A stretch of DNA of 64,000 nucleotides from Curtobacterium sp. MCLR17_032. GTDB taxonomy: Bacteria > Actinomycetota > Actinomycetes > Actinomycetales > Microbacteriaceae. The DNA lies in contig NZ_CP126268.1 of the NCBI RefSeq assembly GCF_003234795.2, positions 1,674,001 to 1,738,000 of the forward strand. Direction: 5' to 3'. Of the stretch, positions 61,214-64,000 are shown one piece after another. The translations under genes were made by a program, and so were the position numbers. The first letter of the stretch is position 1. Every line of letters starts with the position of its first letter. The notes under the pieces were generated by a model. It had not been told where the DNA came from. It searched no databases and saw only the letters and a program-made list of their open reading frames with translations.

Positions 61214-62365
61214 ATGCACCGCTCCCGAACTGAACCCACCGCCGGCGTGCCAGCCACGGTCCGTCCCACCGCCGCCGACCCGGCCCTGGTGACGCCGCTG
61301 CTGCCGTCGCTCACCGGCCTCCGGTGGGTGGCCGCGTTCGTCGTCTTCGCGTACCACGTGCGGAACCTGGGCTACTTCTCCGGACGTGCCCAGGGCCTCC
61401 TGTCCGACACGATGGGTGCCGGCGCCACCGGCGTGTCCCTGTTCTTCGTCCTGTCCGGGTTCGTCCTCGCCTGGGCGCACAGACCCGGAACGCGGCCGAC
61501 GACGTTCTGGTGGCGCCGCGTCGCCCGCGTCTACCCGCTGCACTTCGTCGGCGTGGTCCTGGCCGTCGTGGTCGCGCACGTCCTCATGCCGAGCATCGTC
61601 ACGACGTCGTCGAAGGCGCTCCTGGCGAACTTCCTGCTGGTGAGTTCCTGGCACGGGCCCTGGTGGCAGGCGGGCAACCCGGTGTCGTGGTCGCTGGTCT
61701 GTGAGGCGTTCTTCTACCTGGTCTTCCCCCTGCTGATCCGGGTCCTGCACGGGGCGCGAGCCGGGGTGCTCTGGGCTGCCGTGGCGCTGTCGGTGCTGTC
61801 GGTCGTCGTCGTGCCGCATCTGGTCGCCGTCCTGCCCGGCCAGCTGTCCGCGGCGAACTGGCCGCTGGCCCGGCTGCCCGAGTTCGTGCTCGGTGTGACG
61901 GTCGCGTGCCTGATCCGGTCCGGCTCATGGCGTGGACCGGGCGTGGCGGCCTCGGCGGTCGTCGCGGTCGCGGGCTTCGTCGCAGCCGACCGGTACCCGG
62001 CGTCACCGTTCGCCCTGAACGGCTGCACCCTGATCGGGTTCACGCTGCTGATCGCCGCCCTCGCCCGCGCCGACGTCGCCGGCGTCCGGACCGTCCTGTC
62101 GTCGCGGCCGCTCGTGGCCCTCGGTGAACGGTCCTTCGCGTTCTACCTCGTCCACCTGCTCGTCATCGACACGCTCGGCGCGCTCTGGCCGGTCGCCGAT
62201 CCGCGCCCGGCGATCGGCGGGCTGGCACTCACCGTCCTGGCGCTGGCCGTCGCGCTGCTGGTCGCGGCCGTGCTCCACCGACTGGTGGAACGGCCCGCAC
62301 GCACGGCACTGCTGGCGGTCCCCGGGCTGTTCGCTCCGTCCAGGGTGTCGGTGGTGACGCGGTGA
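61214..62365 (+). CDS. Acyltransferase 3 family membrane protein
   Basis: A 383-residue integral membrane acyltransferase with about ten helices. Family signatures: LTGLRWVAAFVVFAYHVRN with the conserved His of helix 1, GVSLFFVLSGFVLAWAHR, and WWRRVARVYPLHFVGVV. Such enzymes O-acylate envelope glycans, peptidoglycan or antibiotics; the substrate here is unknown. ATG 61214. Divergent from the two-component pair. Confidence 0.87.
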   Translation: MHRSRTEPTAGVPATVRPTAADPALVTPLLPSLTGLRWVAAFVVFAYHVRNLGYFSGRAQGLLSDTMGAGATGVSLFFVLSGFVLAWAHRPGTRPTTFWWRRVARVYPLHFVGVVLAVVVAHVLMPSIVTTSSKALLANFLLVSSWHGPWWQAGNPVSWSLVCEAFFYLVFPLLIRVLHGARAGVLWAAVALSVLSVVVVPHLVAVLPGQLSAANWPLARLPEFVLGVTVACLIRSGSWRGPGVAASAVVAVAGFVAADRYPASPFALNGCTLIGFTLLIAALARADVAGVRTVLSSRPLVALGERSFAFYLVHLLVIDTLGALWPVADPRPAIGGLALTVLALAVALLVAAVLHRLVERPARTALLAVPGLFAPSRVSVVTR

Positions 62366-62422
62366 CGAGGCGTCCGCCCAATGGATCCGGACCAGAGCGC
62401 GGGTCCAGAGGCGAGCGCGGAT

Positions 62423-62537
62423 CCGGACGGGAGGCGCGGGGCGGCGGGGGAGCACCGGCGCGGTTCCCGCCGCGGCACGTCCACCCCCGGGGCTCGACCG
62501 TCACCCGAGCAAGCGGTCACCGCGCCTCCCGGCCGTC
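62423..62537. repeat. GACGGGAGGCGCG-type inverted repeat with long spacer
   Basis: CCGGACGGGAGGCGCGG at 62423-62439 and CGCGCCTCCCGGCCGTC at 62521-62537 share a 10-bp core stem across about 82 nt. The right arm abuts the -10 of the next gene. Confidence 0.5.
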
Positions 62538-62543
62538 TATGGT
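62538..62543 (+). promoter_or_regulatory. -10 element of a leaderless DUF4259 transcript
   Basis: TATGGT ends 6 nt before ATG 62550, with no ribosome site in between. Confidence 0.5.
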
Positions 62544-62549
62544 GGCCGC

Positions 62550-62966
62550 ATGGGGACCTGGAGTGCAGAACCGGTGGGCAACGACTCGGCAGCCGACTTC
62601 GTCGGTGATCTCGAGGACGAGCGCGGGTGGGCCGTCGTGGAGGCGGCACTCACCGCGGCGACGGACGCGGGACCCGAGATCGACAGCGATGTGGCCGAAC
62701 TCGCCCTCGCCGCCGCCGAGGTCGTCGCGCACGGGGTCGGACGCCCGACCCAGGACGACGCTTACACCGCGAGCATCGCGCAGTTCGTCGAGCGGGCCGG
62801 CAAGCCGGACGAGGCGCTCGTCAGCCTCGCCGCGCAGGCCGTCACCGCGGCAGGGAGCCCGGACGGTGAACTCGCCGAACTCTGGGACGACGCCGGGTCG
62901 GACGACCTCGCCGAGTGGCGCGAGTCGATCACCCGCCTGACCGCGAGCCTCAGCGCCGACCGGTAG
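62550..62966 (+). CDS. DUF4259 domain protein
   Basis: A 138-residue protein of the DUF4259 family, function unknown. MGTWSAEPVGNDSAADFVGD is the family start, and the Ala-rich helical remainder (ALAAAEVVAHGVGRP, LVSLAAQAVTAAG, LWDDAGSDDLAEWRESI) is typical. Probably monocistronic and leaderless. Confidence 0.85.
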   Translation: MGTWSAEPVGNDSAADFVGDLEDERGWAVVEAALTAATDAGPEIDSDVAELALAAAEVVAHGVGRPTQDDAYTASIAQFVERAGKPDEALVSLAAQAVTAAGSPDGELAELWDDAGSDDLAEWRESITRLTASLSADR

Positions 62967-63022
62967 GGGTCGTCGCGGCGTTCCCGCAGCGCCGCGTTCC
63001 TGCGTCCGTCGGCCCTGGTCGG

Positions 63023-63028
63023 TAGCCT
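63023..63028 (+). promoter_or_regulatory. -10 element of a leaderless methyltransferase transcript
   Basis: TAGCCT ends 6 nt before ATG 63035, with no ribosome site in between. Confidence 0.55.
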
Positions 63029-63034
63029 GCCCGG

Positions 63035-63655
63035 ATGGGGACGAGCGTCGAGGCCGCGTACACCGACCGGGCGGCGGAGTACGTCGAGCACCTCGGGACG
63101 ATGGCGTCGGTGCACCCGTCCGACGTGCAGCTCGTCGGCGCCTGGGCCGCATCGGTCGAGGGCGCGCTCCTCGACGCCGGGTGCGGTCCGGGGCACTGGA
63201 CGGCGTTCCTCGCGGAGCAGGCGCGGGACGTGCGCGGGATCGACGCGGTGCCGACGTTCATCGACCACGCCCGGCAGGCCTTCCCAGGCGTGCCCTTCAC
63301 GACCGGCAGCATCGATGCCCTCGACGCGGGTCCCGGCACTTTCGGCGGCGTGCTCGCCTGGTACTCCCTGATCCACCACGACCCGGGGTCCATCCGGCGC
63401 CCGCTCGACGAGTTCGCGCGGGTCCTGGGGCCGGGCGGGACGCTCCTCGTCGGGTTCTTCGTCGGCCCCGTGGTCGAGGCGTTCGACCACGCCGTCGTGA
63501 CGGCCTGGCGATGGCCGGCCGAGGCGCTCGAGCAGGAGTTGCAGGCCGCCGGCTTCGACATCGTCGAGACGCACACCCGCATCGCGGCGACCGGGACACC
63601 GCGGCCGCACGGGGCGGTCCTCGCCCGTCGCCGAGACTCGGCCCGACGCGGCTGA
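63035..63655 (+). CDS. Class I SAM-dependent methyltransferase
   Basis: A 206-residue methyltransferase. Motif I LLDAGCGPGHWTAFLA binds SAM; GIDAVPTFI supplies the acidic ribose contact; GGVLAWYSLIHH is motif II/post-II; VLGPGGTLLVGFF is motif III. The substrate is unknown; the type resembles small-molecule methyltransferases. ATG 63035 is 6 nt after the -10, so leaderless. Confidence 0.87.
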   Translation: MGTSVEAAYTDRAAEYVEHLGTMASVHPSDVQLVGAWAASVEGALLDAGCGPGHWTAFLAEQARDVRGIDAVPTFIDHARQAFPGVPFTTGSIDALDAGPGTFGGVLAWYSLIHHDPGSIRRPLDEFARVLGPGGTLLVGFFVGPVVEAFDHAVVTAWRWPAEALEQELQAAGFDIVETHTRIAATGTPRPHGAVLARRRDSARRG

Positions 63656-63745
63656 GCTCGGCACGCGTGACTCCTGCCCGGTGCGAGCGCACACTGTCGT
63701 CAGGAGCGGCAACGGTGCCGCCCCGGAGCGGCAACGGGAGACGAC

Positions 63746-64000
63746 ATGCACTACCTCGTGAACGTCCTGGACGGCGGGCCCGCATCCGGAACGCACACGA
63801 CCGGGCGGGCCTCGGACGCGGAGGCAGCGGCGGTCGACGACTTCAACGAACGGCTCCGCGCCGCGGGCCGGTGGGTCTTCGCCGCGGGTCTGTCGGAACC
63901 GTCGCGGTCGACCGTCGTCGACGACCGCGAGGGTGCCGGACTCGTGCACCGCGGCCCGGCCGTCGACGCGCCGGAGCACGTCGCCGGGTTCTGGATCTGG
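63746..64000 (+). CDS. YCII-like domain protein, cut by window end
   Basis: 85 codons are visible with no stop before the edge. MHYLVNVLDGGPASG and DFNERLRAAGRWVFAAGLS fit the YCII-related fold, a small dimeric alpha-beta domain with a conserved His-Asp pair in other members. ATG 63746 has a GGGAG upstream. Two direct copies of GGAGCGGCAACGG (63703-63715, 63725-63737) precede it. The remainder is outside the window. Confidence 0.65.
   Translation, partial: MHYLVNVLDGGPASGTHTTGRASDAEAAAVDDFNERLRAAGRWVFAAGLSEPSRSTVVDDREGAGLVHRGPAVDAPEHVAGFWIW

Overview
The window is high-GC, densely packed DNA from an actinobacterium. The run parC - sepH - DUF4193 - DUF3093 - dut - DUF3710 - DUF3159 - acn - dxs, the DUF3000 / RNase D-like pair and the actinobacterial flagellar operon all point to Microbacteriaceae. 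A motile plant- or soil-associated genus such as Curtobacterium is my inference, not something I could check. Many start codons are GTG or TTG. Several genes have a -10 hexamer ending 6 or 7 nt before the start codon, so leaderless mRNAs look common.

Layout. 0-19 kb is chromosomal core: a type IIA topoisomerase A subunit (cut by the window edge), cell division (sepH), dUTPase, aconitase, DXP synthase, a two-gene fatty-acid beta-oxidation operon (fadA-like thiolase then fadB-like multienzyme), a DUF3000 / RNase D-like pair and an alpha/beta hydrolase. 19.2-32.3 kb is an accessory island read leftward on the minus strand. It opens with a 1798-residue Rhs/YD-repeat toxin with a WXG-like N-terminus and a C-terminal EndoU-type nuclease tip. 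A MafI-like immunity gene overlaps its stop. Then comes about 7.6 kb of tightly coupled small genes: four intact Imm26-like genes, one Imm26 gene broken by a stop codon, three Imm26 fragments, a recurring unnamed partner family (here called family M: two near-duplicates, a short form, a fusion and a fragment), DUF6188 proteins and one unrecognised 237-residue protein. It looks like an accumulating and decaying immunity array behind one toxin. 32.4-40 kb returns to housekeeping: sufE-rhodanese, zapE, an ammonium transporter behind a GlnR-type site, an aldo/keto reductase, a ChaB/Rho_N protein, a FabH-like synthase and an EcsC-like protein.

40-58.5 kb is a flagellar block. A minus-strand operon (flgN-flgK-flgL-fliW) diverges from a plus-strand series (sigma-28-like factor, fliC, fliD, fliS, a FliT-like gene, flgB, flgC, fliE, fliF, fliG, fliH, fliI, fliJ, an NlpC/P60 hydrolase, fliK, flgD, flgE). 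Three matching sigma-28-type promoters can be read upstream of flgN, fliC and flgB. The block stops at flgE with a strong hairpin. Stator, C-ring fliM/fliN and export-gate genes are not in the window.

58.6-64 kb holds a lipoprotein whose stop overlaps that of a convergent OmpR-type two-component pair, an acyltransferase, a DUF4259 protein, a methyltransferase and a YCII-like protein cut by the window end. No rRNA, tRNA, CRISPR array, transposase or integrase was seen. Intergenic inverted repeats built on GACGGGAGGC recur through the window.
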